Positions 42,988-56,779 of a stretch of DNA of 64,000 bases are shown piece after piece. Every line of letters starts with the position of its first letter. Within the stretch, counting starts at the first letter, position 1. Source of the DNA: Rotaria sordida (Eukaryota; Rotifera; Eurotatoria; Philodinida; Philodinidae); assembly GCA_905250125.1 (NCBI GenBank), contig CAJNOL010000141.1:166667-230666 (forward strand), given 5' to 3'. The notes beneath the pieces are model-generated. The model ran no database searches and was not told where the DNA came from. It worked only from the letters and a program-made list of their open reading frames with translations. The position numbers and the translations under genes are program-made.

Positions 42988-43796
42988 GAACAGACGTTGA
43001 ATGCGTTTCTTGATTGAATGTTATATAGCAACGAACATCAATCGATTAATTATAAGTAGACGAATAAAGTTCTAATAGTCACTAAATAAGAATGCTTAAA
43101 AATGAAAATTTTCAATATGTTAATCTTTTAAGATAATTCAAAATAAATCATAGAAGTTCGATATATAAAGTAGTCTTCGAAAGGCCTGCTGCCAGGTAAA
43201 AAGTACCTAAATTTGAATATTTTTTGCGTGATATTTTTACTATAAACAGAACTCGATAAACTCTGATTACGAGCACCAACCAGAGATCGATCGGCTTTAA
43301 AGTAAAAACACTATTGTTTTCCTTGGACCTTAAAAATGGCTTTTTGCATGCTTTTCTGATTCGTCATTATCTTGAAGCGTTAATATACATCGTTTTATTG
43401 ACAAATAAAGCTCTACATGTCTTAATTGTATCACAAATAGGCGACTTCAAACTGCTGTGATCTCAGAGAATACTTGATTAGAACCGATAACCCATTCGAG
43501 GCAATGTCAAGGTAAATGTTTGATAAATCAGACAAACTATAATTGTTTGACATGAAAAATTTTATCAATAATAGAGACAGCAGTGATCTATTGTGTTCTA
43601 GCTCATTTTGCATGAAGGCTGATCAAGTCCTAATTGCTACTTGTAATTAGGATTCATTGTGTTCTATTTGTAACCAATATATGAGATTAAAGAATTCACG
43701 CCTAGATATCTTCTATCTGGTAGTGGGACTACTGATGACTACTGTATATAGGAAAATAATATTTCGATATAAAAAAAAACAATTTCGAAAACTAAT
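42988..43796. other. gene-free stretch
   Basis: No gene recognised. A small perfect hairpin (TCCTAATT...AATTAGGA) lies near 43627-43651. Confidence 0.4.
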
Positions 43797-44658
43797 TTAA
43801 GAGAGTAGTTTAATAGTTTCTTCATGATTTTTTTTGTTGTTGACAGATGATGAATCAAATCGAATGACATTAAATTTTTTATGTGTATCTCGTAAACGAC
43901 AAATAATCCTAAGCAAAAACAAAAAAAAACAGTAGATAAATTAATACTTTAATTCTGAATAAATCTAATTAAAAAAAAATCTTACAAAAATGTAATGGTT
44001 AAAAAGACGACAAAGATCATTATCAAAAATATAATAATCGTAACCTTCTCAATCTTAATATCATTAGAAGTAGTAATTATTAATTCTTTAAAATTTTCAT
44101 AAAAATTATATTGTTTATTTTTCAATAGTTTCTTTATGTTTGACTTTTGTTTTATCTTTACAAAAATAAATTAATTAAATATTTAATAGTAAAGAATTTT
44201 ATTTTAACCTCATAGAATTTTTGTGAATTATTAGATTTCTCAATAATATTTGTATGTTCAGCAATTCGTTCTAGAAGCATACGAATCATTAATGGTAAAA
44301 GTAAAAGTCGAGTATTTTTCTGTAATTTGAAACGATCAGAATCTTCATTCGATGACAAAAAAAATTTATGATTGCTTGTCATTGGCAAGTTTTTATTAAC
44401 TAACTTTTGTTGTTCGTTATTTTCATCATCATCATCATCAGAACGACGTATGCCAAAAGCAATCATGCGTACAATAATATTAAAAGGTTCTTTATGTGTT
44501 TCGTTATCTTTGATAACTGTTACTGTTGACAAACGATAATCATTAGGATTTTTCGAGGTGATCTTTGATGGAATATCATTATTGTTACTGTGAACTAATC
44601 GATAAAGATTAGTAAATAAGATTATAAATATAATTTCATGAAAAAATAAAAAATACAT
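43797..44658 (-). CDS. hypothetical single-pass (type I) membrane protein
   Basis: Exons (descending): 44658-44209, 44155-43986, 43908-43797; 243 residues. The N-terminus (MYFLFFHEIIFIILFTNLYRLVHS) is a signal peptide. The extracellular part holds an acidic DDDDDENNEQQ stretch near residue 75-85 and a helical segment before residue 150. A 20-23-residue hydrophobic helix (VTIIIFLIMIFVVFLTITFL, about 187-206) is followed by a short basic cytoplasmic tail (CRLRDTHKKFN). No family is recognised; possibly a ligand-less receptor or adaptor. The first donor (GAG/GTTAAA) is weak, but joining there keeps frame. Confidence 0.62.
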
Positions 44659-44967
44659 AGCATTAGAAGTTTATTTCACGTAAATAAAAATAAATAAGAA
44701 AATATGTTGAAAATAAATTATAGAATAACTGAAGAAGGTTTTTGAAGAAATTACAAAGAAAATCTTTATGATTCATTATTAGGATTTAGTTTTTTGATGT
44801 TTTAAATAAAGGCGCGTATTAGTGTTCTATCATATTATATAGAGCAAAAACTATGTTTAATGATTTTAGTAATACAAGTTACATTTATAACTAGACGGCA
44901 TTCGAGTTTCATTCGATTGATGGATAAATTGATATTTTCTAAAAAAAAACGAATAATTCTTTGATAT
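44659..44967. promoter_or_regulatory. upstream region between divergent units
   Basis: Lies between the minus-strand membrane protein and the plus-strand decayed gene; the promoter of the former should be here. AT-rich, no distinct motif. Confidence 0.35.
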
Positions 44968-46243
44968 GATTCAATGAAAATGATTATTTATGTGCTCCAT
45001 GTTATCGAAGAACAACCGAAAATTTTAATCATATCTATGCTTTTGCTAATTTATCACCTATGGATAGTGATGAATTACGACCGGCACGAGCTGCTGCTAT
45101 TGCAGCTTTATCTACTATTTCAACTCTTACTACTACTGATATGTCGCTTTCTGATCATTATGATTTATCATCAGAGATCTCAGATGAAGAAATTATAAAT
45201 TTCGAATCACAATTTAACCGTGAAAGATCAGTTGAACTTTCAAATAATTTTTCAGTACTTGTTGGTCAATCACCCATAAGAGATATCAGAAATAGAAATA
45301 TTGTTTGTGAAAAAATTAATGATGCATTTGCGATTATTCGTCAAGCTACTGAACAAGTATATAAAGACGATGAGAAAAAAGACAAGTTAAAAATTGATGA
45401 TAAGCCAGAGCTGACAATGAATGATGCGACAGAACTTATTAATACTTGTAAATTTCTTGTTAATATTAGTGATCATTCAGAAAAAATTAGATTATTTACA
45501 TTAGCTCCCAAAAGCTAGGGCCATCTTAAAATAACAAATTTTTTCTCATGTTTTGATCATCAAGCTCGTTAGAATGTTCATTTACGAGATGCAGGTCAAG
45601 TTTTATCATTAGCAATCGATCTGCGTCGAAATATTGCATTTGATCCAGTTATTGAAAAACATATTTCCAATTTCTTTCATACTGATAAAATTAACAGGGT
45701 ATCGTATCTAAGAAGAATTGAATATCAAATAAAAAAATGCGTTTTCTAGCAGAACGTTATTCATTTTAAGTAATGTAATAATGAAGTTTCACGTCATATA
45801 TTAAATTGGTTTTTTAGATTGATTTATTAATAAAGTATTTTTTCTGGTTTAATCAATATGAGAAAATTGCCACTTGTTTTACTAATCAATAGAAGTATTT
45901 TTTCACATTTCTCATTATAAGAAATTGTATCCTGTTGATAAAGTCTAGTTTTTGATTATAATCATTCATTGAACTTACTAAAACTGATTTAAGATATTAT
46001 ATACTATATAGGAAAGTAAAAAATATGGGGCTTTTTTTCCATAAAATTCCAAATAAATTATCTAATTTAAAGAAAAAGAAGAGAATAGTATTTTGGATAT
46101 TTTAGGCATCGTCAAATAAAAAAAGATGTTTTACAAAATAATATGAATCCAAAATCTATTCGTTACGTGCTTATGACGCTCAAGGAAGCTTATCAAAAAT
46201 TTATTGAAGAAAATCCATCAATGCAAGTTGAAAAATCCACATT
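44968..46243 (+). pseudogene. decayed, truncated member of a multicopy metazoan family
   Basis: Coding remnants in one direction. They begin with DYLCAPCYRRTTENF (about 44980; a Cys-x2-Cys pair) and run through a 152-codon open stretch to LFTLAPKS. A TAG follows at 45516-45518, where the family as I recall it has Trp. The same frame continues GHLKITNFFSCFDHQAR, a second TAG at 45570-45572, then NVHLRDAGQVLSLAIDLRRN and FFHTDKINR up to about 45698. After a ~400-bp intron-like gap, RHRQIKKDVLQNN and LMTLKEAYQKFIEENPS continue to 46243, where a fold-back element begins. The blocks match an uncharacterised family expanded in several invertebrates, with phrases like TLAPKSW and LKEAYQ.FI.ENP, probably of transposon ancestry. 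The C-terminal zinc-binding part is missing. Family assignment is from memory. Confidence 0.62.
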
Positions 46244-47152
46244 GGGCACTACACAAGTTTTTTTGCCCGGCTCTCTTAAAAGACTTAACCAAGAACTAAC
46301 TATACCGCTATAATGCACAGAGATATTTAGGATTATCCGCAAGATTTCAGACTTCTAAGTCTTGTGCTTTGTTGCAGTCTATCATTTCTTTTGTACTAGG
46401 TATACGTGATTCTAATATAATACATAACAGGTTTTATGATCGTGTTAGGTGTATCAATTTTCAATCCTTTAATAAGTTGTATCAAAAAAACAAAAGGCAT
46501 AACAAGATGCAGCGTGCAAAGCTCTACAATTTACATATGGCCGCTTTTTTTTTGATAATTGCACATTTTGCTCTCAAAATGGACAAAGTTTTGAACGGTC
46601 GAATTTCGACACTGCGAAAAAAATAATACGAACAAGAAATTTCTTTGTCATTGTTTCACGCTTTTATCGCCTATACAGATTGTACAGCTTTTCACGCTGC
46701 ACCTTGTGACATATTTTGTTTTTATTTATGAAAACATACTGGGTAGTAAAAAGATGAAATAAGAAAAAAAGAGCTCATTCTGTGCAAAAAGAAATATAGT
46801 TGTTGTACAGTCGGAATATGATTGATAAAAATTTTGTTCGTTTTGAAAGCAAAATGTGCAACTACAAAAAAGTGGTCTGATGTAAACTGTAGAGCTTCAC
46901 ACGCTGCATCTCATGATGTACTTTGTTTTTCTAACACAATTTATTAAAGGATTGAAAACTGATACACAAAACGCGACCATGGAACCTGCCTCACCGATAC
47001 AAAGGAAATGATAGACTACAGCAAAGCACAAGACTTAGAAGTTTGAAATTTTGTGCATAATTCTAAATATCCCTGGGCATTATAGCGGTATAAGTTAGTT
47101 CTTGGCTAAGTCTTTTAAGAGAGCCGGGCGGAAAAAACTTTTGTAGTGTCCC
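46244..47152. mobile_element. fold-back element, ~0.9 kb, interrupting the decayed gene
   Basis: Ends GGGCACTACACAAGTTTTT (left) and the complement GGGACACTACAAAAGTTTT (right). The arms stay complementary for about 145 bp, including GCCCGGCTCTCTTAAAAGAC versus GTCTTTTAAGAGAGCCGGGC, then more loosely towards the centre (AGCGTGCAAAGCTCTACA versus TGTAGAGCTTCACACGCT). No transposase frame. The left boundary falls within coding sequence of the decayed gene. No target-site duplication is obvious. Confidence 0.7.
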
Positions 47153-48803
47153 ATGTAAGTTTAGTTCATTGAAACCAAAATGGATCAAAACAGCAACACT
47201 ACACGACATATGCTATCCTATTATGATATTTCATATCTAGCTATTCTCTTAAATTTTTTTCTTTGGTTACATAGACTTGTGCATACGAATATCATGAAAA
47301 TTCTGATTTATTGTTGAATACCATAATAGAATTACTAGCTCCTGATCTGATTTATCGTCATTAGTTAAAGTAATGATTTGCGATGATGCAACAATCAATT
47401 GGTATTTAGAAGAATATTTAAATTGTGATACTAATATTCCATCTACTTTTTCCAATTAAACAACTTAAAATGAATGGAGTGAACGAAGACGATGACGTAA
47501 CATGGATGATAGGGGATAGAAATGAAAAAAGAACAGAGTTACAACGTTATACTACTTCTACCACTACTCTTCTTGAAAAATTCAGTTCTTTATAGGTTAA
47601 ATTTTTAATTCATCATTTTATAACAATTGGATAACGTAAATATATTTAAAAAAATCAAACTAGAATCTTCAGAAAATGGAACTGCTGTTATTCAACTGAA
47701 TTTTGCCGAAAAGAGTGGGGTGGGTGTACGTGTGAGTATGGATTGGAATCGTTTCTTTCCACATTCCCATCGATGGCAACAATAACGGAACTGTATTCGT
47801 GTGAGTTTTTGTTTCGTTGACTCACTCGTTGTTAATGTACTTTTTTTGTTGACCTTTCTTGTTTGTCATAGTTGCATTTTCAGAAGAAACCCAACAGAAT
47901 CATGCAATCAACGTTAAGACCGTTTTTTTATTCGCGGAACAAACTCCAGTGTTTGCCCAAAGACATGCACCATGTGCTACACTGATGGTGTCTTTTTTCT
48001 TACTTTTGAATTAAGACAATCACCATTCATATCTTCAATATCCTGCCGATTTTAATTGAAAAAAATACCAGTGATATATTCCATTATTCGTCAACTGTAT
48101 GCAAACATAGATGACTCTTTCATAGGCATGCAAAACAGATGTTTTCTAATACATTTTGTATCGAAATACATTCATTATAAATATAGTTCTAGTGATAAAT
48201 GTATTTATAGGGCAGGAGTTTTCTTGTTGTCATTATGGTGCATGTTAGAATTCTGTGAATCTCAAATGTGAAAAGACATAATTTGCATATTATTTCTTTG
48301 CGAATCGTAGAGATTAATGAAAGAAGAGCAGTAAGAATACCAAAAGACAATCAAATTTCATTTTATGAAACACATATTTCGAAGGAATATAAAATAAATC
48401 AAAAATCATTTTAACAAAATTGTCAGTGATGGTATATTTATTCTGTTAGTCTCACCCACACACCATTACAATGAAATTGGTCACACTGAAAAAAGAACAT
48501 AAATATAACAGTACTTATCTAATATGAGATCGAATGTAAATGAAACTTGCGTATTCACGTATGACGCCAACAGCTAAAAGGAAATAATAAATTCTTTCCC
48601 ATTTATAATTTTAATTCAAGTAATGACTATCTTATTGAATTAATGAAGAAACCAAAGGCTAATTTTATTTTGAATATTGATTCGAATTTGAATTAAACCT
48701 CTTTATTAATACATCACACAACTAAAGTCCATAACTACAAGTAGGTAGCTCTTAAATTATAAAAATATCTAATCGGTCAAAATTTGCGTGACTTCCTCTA
48801 GAG
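47153..48803. other. gene-free stretch
   Basis: No exon chain on either strand. A short GT-rich tract (GGGGTGGGTGTACGTGTGAG) lies near 47717-47736. The missing 3' part of the decayed gene was not found here. Confidence 0.4.
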
Positions 48804-49150
48804 AGGATACCACTGGATAAGATCGCTAATCTGACACCGCCTGAGATCTCACTTTTAATAGAATAGAAAAATAGAGCATGAAATTTTGCATATTTCTGTC
48901 TATTTATTTCGGTTTTTGCTGAAGCCAAACAAAATTTTTCGCCGACTAAATAGTCTTAGGAAGTCTATCAGTTACGGACTTTCGAGTAAGTGTGGGTGCC
49001 AATGTTAGTGTGAGTTTTTTGACTTCAGTAAAAAACAAAATAAATAGAAAGAAATGTATAGAATTTCATACTCTATCTCTCTATTCTATTGAAAGTGAGA
49101 TCTAAGGGGATGGCAAATGTACGATGTTATCCAGCGATAACCTTCCAATG
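48804..49150. mobile_element. fold-back element with GT-rich centre
   Basis: Arms of about 150 bp: GAGATCTCACTTTTAATAGA (left) against TCTATTGAAAGTGAGATCTA (right), extending outwards to CTGGATAAGATCGC versus GCGATAAC...CCAG sequences. The loop (about 48990-49015) contains AGTGTGGGTGCCAATGTTAG, again TGTGGG-like. No coding capacity. Confidence 0.62.
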
Positions 49151-50249
49151 GCGATTAAAATAAACCTTTTGCTCATTTGTCAGATCTATATGAAAAATGC
49201 ATATTGAACTGCTTCACTCATTTTTGAACTAATAATAGATGCTTCAATCTTCCATGATTTTCGAATTCGAATTAGGGAACTTGTAATTAGTTCAGTGAGC
49301 ATGAGGCAGGATACACGTCGTTGAGAATTAAGTACAATGGGAACAGTTATTATTACTTGAATCAATCGTTAATGATGTGTACTTTACTTCACAAGGTAAA
49401 AAAATTGTTGCTCGATCATTGCTTCAATGAAAATAAAATTTATTTTTCTTCTTGTTACGTTCACATTATCACAATGTTCGTTATAATCATAATAAAAAAC
49501 CGACGGAACTGGCGATGTTTTGGTTGTTATGTAGATAGAGGATGAAATTTAGAAAAACGTGGTATGTTAAGCTTGGTTTGATACATTCTTGTTTAATGAG
49601 GTACATATCTATTCTGTGTTGGGACTGTAATAGGCCTTTTTTACTCGTGTTATTTATAGTAGAACTAAGGTAAAGAGCTTAAGATATATAATTCATTTTG
49701 ATTTCAAATAGTTATAAGAGTGTGATACGGAAAAAGAATTCTATAAATTCATGTTGTTAAAATAACTTTTACCTTCTTCGATAACAGTTAACTGGAAACT
49801 AACTCACCAAATTTTAATTATCTCGGATAAAAGATGGAGGCCAAATCATCAAAATCACTGCTTTGTAGAACTTACTGAAGATGCACGAAAACTTATATTG
49901 AAAATTCAAAAACCTTTGTATCATCTCGAGACCAGGGTCTTCCTGACATAGTTCGAACAAATTTTTAGCGACTTGCCATTCTCTAAAACATCGCGACACA
50001 CAGTACAGATTTTTTTACAGCAAAAAACACGCAAAGTATGGAAGCTGAATGCGTACGCGATTGACTACATAAATACTGAGCTTCGCACCGCAGCATTTCT
50101 ATCTATGAAAAGGTTCATCATAAATCAAATAATATTCTTAATTGATGACAACACTTTATATATTGAACTACTAGTAATAAAAATAATACTTAGCAATAAA
50201 TACTATCGAAAAACGTCACCGGAAATCAATCGAAAATACAAAAAAGAAA
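49151..50249. other. gene-free stretch, 3' flank of LRR gene
   Basis: No convincing gene. A 102-codon plus-strand frame at 49973-50281 overlaps the LRR gene's 3' end and has no family features. Confidence 0.4.
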
Positions 50250-53200
50250 TCAAATATAAAGAAAAAATGTTAAGAGAATAAAATACAATCGAACGACGAA
50301 TAAATTAAAGTGAATAGATCCTGATGAAGTATGTTTAATTGTTGTCATGGAAATTTGAAGTTTTTTATCTAATTGACAATAATTTTGACATTCTTGTTCA
50401 ATATTAGACCATCGTTGTTGACATTGTGTAAAAATTCCTGTTATATTTCCTATTTCACGTCCGGACCATTGTTTAGGTGTTGCACATCGTGCAAATAATG
50501 ATAATTCTATTGGTAATCGATAAAAATCACCACGTGTATATGCTTTTTCTAAATGACGACGAAGTTCAGGTCTTGATATCCATCGATCAAGATATGTATC
50601 TATATCTGTATGTACACGATCAATACCATTTCCATCCGTTAATAAAACTCGATAGATATCGCCATATTTTAAATAAAATAAATCACATGAACAATGAAGT
50701 GGATTATTCATTAAATAAAGACGGCGTAATGATGGAATTTGATCATAAGTACAAATGTCAAGTGAACGTAAATGTGTACTAACAAGATCAATTTCAATTA
50801 ATGAATGTGCATGACAAAATGTTCGTTGTAAACTATGATATGAATCATTTATTATTGTTTGAAAATTATTTCGTCTTAATTTTATTGATCGTAAATGTTG
50901 ATTTGAAATAAATAAAAATGGTGAAAGATTATTTAATTCAGTATTTTCAAGATCAAGATATTCAAGATTTTTTAATGGTTCCATTAATTGATTTGTTAAT
51001 AGACGTTGTCCTAATGGATTATTACTTAATAAAAGAATTTTTAAACGATATAATGAACGAAATGCATTGGAATCTATTATAGATAGTTCATTATCAGATA
51101 GATCAAGTGTTGTTATAGTTCGACAACGACTAAATATAGCATATGGTAAATAAGTTAATTTATTTTCACGTAATATTAATGTTTCTAAACGTCTAAGATC
51201 CGTAAAATCTTGTTTATGTAATTCATATAATTGATTTTTACTTAAATCAAGTGTACGTAATTGTTCAAGACGGCGTAAAAAATAATTATTTAAAAGTGAA
51301 CGAAAATGATTACGTTGTAAATTAAGATTAATAAGAGTTGAACTAAATGGTTGAAAAACATTATTTGGAAGATATGAAAGATAATTTGATGCTAATATTA
51401 TTGTTGTAACTGGTATACGATAATTAATAAATGTATTTGGTTCTATATTAGATATACCAAGACTATCGAGATTGATCGTTTGATCAGTAAATAAAAATGA
51501 TGTTAAAGACAGGTTTGATTGAGATAATGAATCAAATATTGATGAACTTAAATGATGAATTGGTTCAGATATTGGTATAACTAAAATATTGAGAAAATTT
51601 TCAAATTAAATTTGTTTTTTTTAATTAAGGCTTTGCATTTTCCTGTCAAAAAAAAGTTAACTTTCGTCAGAATTATCGAAATTAAGATAAATGTACGAGA
51701 AGATAGTCCGAGGTCTGATCTTTCATGAATGACATAATGGTAGCCAATGGCTTGTTTTTGTTTGTTTGAAAAAAATATATCAAGATACAGAGCATAACAG
51801 TCTCTTTTTTGAATTATGTTTTGTTATTATTATATAAAGAGAGCACTTTTATAATTAGAACGCTATCTTTGTGAGAGTTTTCATCCCTTTTCTCCGCTTA
51901 AAAAGGTAAAAATTCCTTGTTTGTTGAATATCTGCCGAAAATGTTATGATATAGAGCTGAAAATTCTAGCATAGCCTCTTCACTATAGTTGCAACATATT
52001 CTGAAAATTTCGTGTAACTCGAATGTACCTTCTCTAAAATCAATTTTTGAGAAGGGAAACTTTAAGAAGATTCGTATTCAACGATCAAAAAAAGTATATA
52101 TAAATTAGCATCTATTAACTTACGATCTTCTCTATTATGAAGTCAAGACACAAGTGAAGTTATTTCATTTACAATTTGATTATTTCCAAAACGACTAAAA
52201 TGTCAATCAAAGGCTGACATTTTCTAGAATAATCGTATTTCAAAAATTCTCATCGAATCGTTTCCTTTTTTTTTAACTTCACACATTGAATGTTATTCGA
52301 TTAATGCATTTCTTATGGCTTGAAAACAACATATATATATACATTAATAGATGACATATATTTGCTAATAATTGTTAATAGCATTATTTCTGTTGTCACG
52401 ACACATTGTGTAAGCTTGTATGTGGCATTGATTGTCTATATCAGAATGACATTATGACAAAAAATAGTCATCAGTATGTATTTGAACATTATTATAGAAT
52501 TTGTAAGGATCTAAAATCTATAAGAAAATCTGTTTTCGAATTCGTTTCACGATGGATAAGTATTTTTTTTTTTAGAAGTCGAACATGACTTCAATGAACG
52601 TTGTCTACAAGAGAAAAAATGACAGAAAAATAATTTGAACATTATATCAAACAAAAGAGAATTGTTCAGTGATTCGATTTAGACCAGGAAATGAAAAAAT
52701 TGAATGAAAATTTTTCAAATACAGTCATCCTAGGACAAATTCGTGCCTTTGACTGATCACTTGTTTATTTTGAAAATAATCAAATTTTAAATGACCTCTG
52801 TCATTTTCAATATTATATTTTGAGAATGCAGAGTAATGATATATTATCACATATATATTTAAACATTGATAATTATACGAAGAAATACAAGCAGAAGGAT
52901 CTCGTGATCTATTTTGATTATTATCAAAAGTGTTTAGACGAAGAGAAAGAATCAAAAGTAATGTAATCTTAATTTAGTAATTGTTAATATAGGTCGTACA
53001 AAATAACAGTTATTGTTCTTGAGGATTAGATAGTGCAATAAATATATTGCAAAAAAAGATTGGAGAGAAATTCATCGAAATCTGGACAATAAATTCTTTA
53101 TTTAATTATTCACCCTATTTGGATGTTCATACAATGAAAGGTTATATGAATAAAAACGATTATCTTTTCATTTGAGCACGATAGGTGCTCAAAGAGAATT

Positions 53201-54556
53201 ACATTGATGTAGAACGATTATGATGGGAGGAGATATTAAAAGAATTGAGTAGGTCAATTTGAATATGAATATGTTCTTTCTTTTTCTTCTTCAATCATTT
53301 CTAAGTAGTATTTATAAAGTTACGAGCTTTATCATATTACATAATCAAGAATATGAATATTGACCGATATGTTGTAAAAGAATTAGTAAATGAATGATAA
53401 ACAAAAAAGTAAATAAACATAGAACGGATAGAAAATCTAAGTATACTATGTTTATTAATGTATATTTTTTCAATATAGAATTTCACCTTGACGAAATCAT
53501 TCAAATAATGATCATTATTAGTAATATATATTAATATGTGCAATTAGAAAACAAAACATTCAATATATGTAAACAAAATAATCGATAACTGATTAGATAT
53601 GTTGAAATCAAAACTCTCTGTCCAAAAAATATGATTAAAAAAATTTTGACATGATATGGTAGAGTATGTAGTTCATATATTTTTTAAGATGTATCAAATA
53701 GATTCTTATTCTCACAAGCACTCATTTATTTCATTTCTTAGAATAAGTACATCTATCATTGTCAATATTTTTTTCTTCTGTTTTTTTTTTCTTGTATTCA
53801 TCGACAACTGTTGTCATATCTTTACTATCATATTCTCATATGTATATGAATATAGACATGGACAAATCATGGCCGTTTTTTTTTTCTTCTTTTTTTGTGT
53901 ATACATACATTGATGTCGAAGACATATTACTGGCACTTCGTTTAACCACTATTAAATAAGAAATAAGAACAACGGCAAAAATAAAAAGTAATCCTCAGAT
54001 TAACCTTGTATGGTTAAAGAATGTTAATATTCTTGACATAGAGAAAATAGATTATGATTGAAATCGGATGCTTAATATTATAAAAATTTTGAAATTATTT
54101 CAGCACATCAATATATGTAAACAATGAAAGACTAACAGAGAAAAGATAAACGAGGCTAATCACGAATAAGCATCAGATTTGTCTCATATATATATATATA
54201 TGCGAAGATAATACTGTTCAATCAACCGAATTAATCTTTTTTCTCTAATAATGATGAAATGTGAAGAGAAGATGATGCAATTTATATAGAAACAGCATCC
54301 CTATCAGAAATATTTATCGATGATGATTGCAAGAAGTGTCGAAAGTTTTATTGATTACTGAAAACACCTCATATGACAGTTTTGATAAGAAAACAAAGAA
54401 GGAATGATTAGACAATCCAACATAAACTACTATAGTGTGATACTTACAAGATTGAGATGCAAGTTGTTGTTCAACATCATAATCATCATTATATTCTAAT
54501 GTAATCGTTATATGAATAAATATAATAAGAAAATAAATGACGTTTGAATAATCCAT
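50250..54556 (-). CDS. secreted or GPI-anchored leucine-rich-repeat protein
   Basis: Two exons (54556-54448 and 51580-50250) joined across a 2.87-kb intron give 479 residues. Exon 1 supplies a signal peptide (MDYSNVIYFLIIFIHITITL). Exon 2 encodes about ten leucine-rich repeats (TLDLSKNQLYEL, TLILRENKLTYL, TLDLSDNELSII, YLDLENTELNNL and others). An LRR C-terminal cap follows, starting NPLHCSCDLFYLKYG, with two more cysteines further on (ARCATP, TQCQQ). The last ~20 residues are hydrophobic (FVVRLYFILLTFFLYI), like a GPI-attachment signal or terminal anchor. It is presumably an extracellular adhesion or recognition protein; the partner is unknown. There is no cysteine-rich N-terminal cap, so an extra exon in the large intron cannot be excluded, although phases match directly. 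Confidence 0.78.
51625..52065. mobile_element. TTAA-flanked MITE, copy C, in an LRR-gene intron
   Basis: TTAA at 51625-51628 and 52062-52065 flank a 433-bp core with inverted ends (GGCTTTGCATTTTCCTGTC versus the complement of TTTTTGAGAAGGGAAACT). The left sub-terminal AAGATAAATGTACGAGAAGA and GATCTTTCAT match copy B almost base for base. The right part (TTGTTTGTTGAATATCT, TGATATAGAGCTGAAAATT) matches B's right part. It looks like an internally deleted relative of copy B. Confidence 0.66.
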
Positions 54557-56779
54557 GATCGACCTAGCACCTGTTTCATTCGTTAGATTTATTCACAAAA
54601 AAATGTCATTGCTATATTGATTGCATCGTATCTTGATTCATTTTTGATTTGATAACCATTGAAACACGACAAGGAAACGAAAAGAAAAAGAAACCCGAAG
54701 ATAGTCAATTTTGATAAACGTCGAATATGTTATCTATACAAAAAGAATTACAATTTTTTATATGTATATGTAAATATATATGTATATATAATGTATGTAT
54801 ATATATATGATAGGACGGGATCAATGACATGCAGATGATGCTCACCTGGTTCGATCAATGATATACATGTATGAAGAAAAAGAAAAAAATACGAACGAAA
54901 GAAGAAAAAGACTATGTCTTTCTCTCTTTCTTTCTTTCTTTCTTTCGCTATACGTCTCTTTTCTTTCTATATGTATATTATTCAATATAATGATTAGACT
55001 CTTCAATGATGTTCAGGAAAACATTCGGGATATTCATTTTCTTTTCTTTTCTATGATGATTATTTCTTTTTATGTTTCTGTAATGTAAGAATCTACAAAA
55101 AATAAGTAAAAAAGAAAGTAGGACAGACCTCCTAATGTAAATGCATAACTGTTTATTATTGCTCGATGAGAATCAATTCATTGATCTTATTTTCTTCAGT
55201 TATATTCGAGTTCTTACTGGTTATCAAACAACAGAGCACTGATGTAACAGATGAAATTAAAAAGACACTTTCTCTTTAAAGCTATTGTTGTCAAGTCTTT
55301 ATTTCTTATTCATTTTTATAACTAATCATTCTTGTCTATTTTTTAATACTAAAGAAGTATTGCATCTATATTTATATATATATATACATACATACATATA
55401 TAGACGAATGTCTCTTTCGCCTGGTTGACCATTTTTCTTTGGTTTTTTTTCTTGTTCGATGAGATAATTGTAGTCAATGGTCTCATATTCTGTTGTAAAT
55501 CCAACAAACTTGATCAATCACCTATTTTCGTCTAATAGGCATGTGATTAACTATATTCGCATATATATATATATATATATGTATAGTACGAATGAAAGGT
55601 ACAACTCATTTTTTTTCTTCAGTATTGATAATTGTATATGACAAATTACGGTTCTAATCATTATGCATGTAGTCCTATGTATTCTATATGATGCAAGATA
55701 AAAATGACGATTTATTTATTTGAATCTATTGAAAACTCGTAAGAAAAAAAGGATGAAAATATGTTTATCTATGATTTATGTTTTATTTTGTTGGTTACGC
55801 AAATTGTATATAATGCATGCGTCATTCATGTTTTCCAATGATCCATTTATGTCTGTAGTAGTTGTTTAACTAGTCAATCTATCCATCATCTAGCGATAGA
55901 TATTACTGACAATACATAAAAGCAGATCAATAAGGCATTAGTTTAGGCATATGAAAAAGAAAAATATTAAGCAAGAAGTTGTTTTTTCTAGAACACCAAA
56001 AAAAAACACATGATTATCTCAATAACAAAAAAATGATTGATTTTTAATGTATTTACATGGACAAGATGTTAAACTAGTAGAAAAAAAAACAGATATTGTT
56101 GAGTCATAAGTGAAGGTAAAGATATAATTAATCCTATTGATTTGTCTTGTCTTATGGAAGAATGAAAAGATATCAACGATTATTATGTAAAACAAAATAC
56201 TAATTATTATGTACCAAATTTCCTTCTATCATCTTTTTATTGCATCAACGATATCAACAATCTATTTAACTTGAATGTTAATGAAGAGACAAGTCGAATA
56301 TATTTGCATAAATTTCAGTCGTGTGAAACTAAGCAAGAATTTTTTTTTTGCTTTTTGTTCTTATTAAATTGATATTATTAGAACTATAAATAGGCATAAT
56401 AGTTATAATATGTTAACTATAGCGTTAGCAAAAAAAAACCATTTGATTGACAGACTTCTGATCGTTTTTTGTTTATAAATCGTACCAAACAGTAGGGGCT
56501 ACACAAAGTATAAAACAAATGTACAAAAGATACGACTTATTAAACTTATCAAAAGTATTATTCTGCATGGATTGTGTTGATATCTTACATAAAATAGACA
56601 TCAAATTATTCACTGGTCTATATATCTTTATTATTTGACCTTCTTTCAATATCAATGAAGGACATTAGAACTAATTTTCTCAGTGATAGATATTTGTCAT
56701 TGAACATTGTTGAGATCAATAATTTTTTGAAATGACATTCATAATTCAACGCCTTTAATATGTTAATTGAATGGATGAG
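54557..56779. other. gene-free stretch with microsatellites
   Basis: Contains the LRR-gene promoter at the left. Simple repeats: TATATG/TATA runs at about 54765-54810, a TTTC run at about 54917-54947, TA runs at about 55370-55400 and AT at about 55561-55581. Apart from these, nothing was recognised. Confidence 0.5.

Noticed and set aside
45060..45518. 152-residue frame as an intact gene
   Set aside because: Homology-like sequence continues beyond its TAG in the same frame and also precedes its ATG, so it is part of a decayed gene.
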